Source: an uncultured Bacteroidales bacterium (GTDB lineage Bacteria; Bacteroidota; Bacteroidia; Bacteroidales; Paludibacteraceae). Taken from it: 47,926 nucleotides of DNA. The stretch's first letter is position 1, and every line of letters begins with the position of its first letter. Below, piece by piece: positions 47,796 through 47,926 of the stretch. The translations under genes and the position numbers were made by a program. The stretch lies in NCBI GenBank assembly GCA_900319105.1, contig ONND01000016.1, forward strand, positions 1 through 47,926, given 5' to 3'. Below the pieces are notes generated by a model, which saw only the letters and a program-made list of their open reading frames with translations, searched no databases and was not told the DNA's origin.

Positions 47796-47926
47796 TTCAC
47801 GGAGTGTTTAACAATTAAAACCTAAACAACTACGAACTATAGTCAAAAAATGACAAAAATGTAGTTTTTTAACCCTCCATGGAAGAATTAGGCTTCCGAG
47901 AAACAAACCCATCGATATAATCGGTG
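47796..47926. other. Window end without recognised features
   Basis: AT-rich sequence after the small-protein gene. It contains an ACTAT..TAGT inverted element around 47836-47866, but no ORF or promoter of the type seen elsewhere. Confidence 0.4.

Overview
The window is a chromosomal segment of a Bacteroidota bacterium, most likely order Bacteroidales. The signs are promoters of the Bacteroidota type (TTG, 20 nt, then TANNTTTG), a sodium-pumping Nqr operon, paired TonB-dependent receptors, BspA-type leucine-rich proteins, InlB-type repeats, GH43 and GH53 glycosidases, and short conserved C-terminal tails on secreted proteins. Genus cannot be read from the sequence alone.

Layout. 1-480: end of a 23S rRNA gene, a hairpin-rich spacer and a 5S rRNA gene. 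533-5193: AraC regulator divergent from a short-chain dehydrogenase, then a minus-strand operon (flavodoxin-like reductase, DUF1893 lipoprotein, 5'-nucleotidase lipoprotein). 5309-10143: two TonB receptors under a duplicated promoter, followed by a heavy-metal (HMA) protein. 10278-15566: cytidylate-kinase-like gene, BspA-like protein with a small partner, a rod-shaped RNA that looks like 6S RNA, tRNA-Ala(GGC), a kinase-remnant protein and a small orphan protein. 15611-23063 (minus): PAP2 phosphatase, a 43-residue peptide and nqrABCDEF. 23163-29376 (plus): secreted protein, dipeptidyl peptidase, sugar transporter, ROK kinase and polysaccharide deacetylase. 29402-32802: panB divergent from an orphan FecCD permease, then GH43. 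32799-35769 (minus): a short ClpB and an acyltransferase. 35854-40858 (plus): TolC, HlyD and two ABC-2 permeases. 40752-42107 (minus): GH53 galactanase. 42228-46829: a module with a REP-associated (RAYT) transposase and an MmeI-like type IIG restriction-modification enzyme, bordered by 8-nt repeat arrays. 46946-47795: two small proteins related to the one at 14959.

The most unusual property is a layer of short tandem arrays with exact periods of 7, 8 or 9 nt in most small intergenic gaps. They include three separate arrays of exactly five CTAG tetramers, and similar arrays lie in frame inside several genes (fecD-like, dipeptidyl peptidase, nqrA; an 18-nt version in nqrC). Other points: a RAYT gene with its own REP-like hairpins inside its reading frame; a 107-bp antiparallel overlap of two genes; a frameshifted nqrA start; a ClpB without its N domain and with a second internal deletion; a GH43 with its catalytic acid replaced by lysine; and a small-protein family of unknown function present three times.
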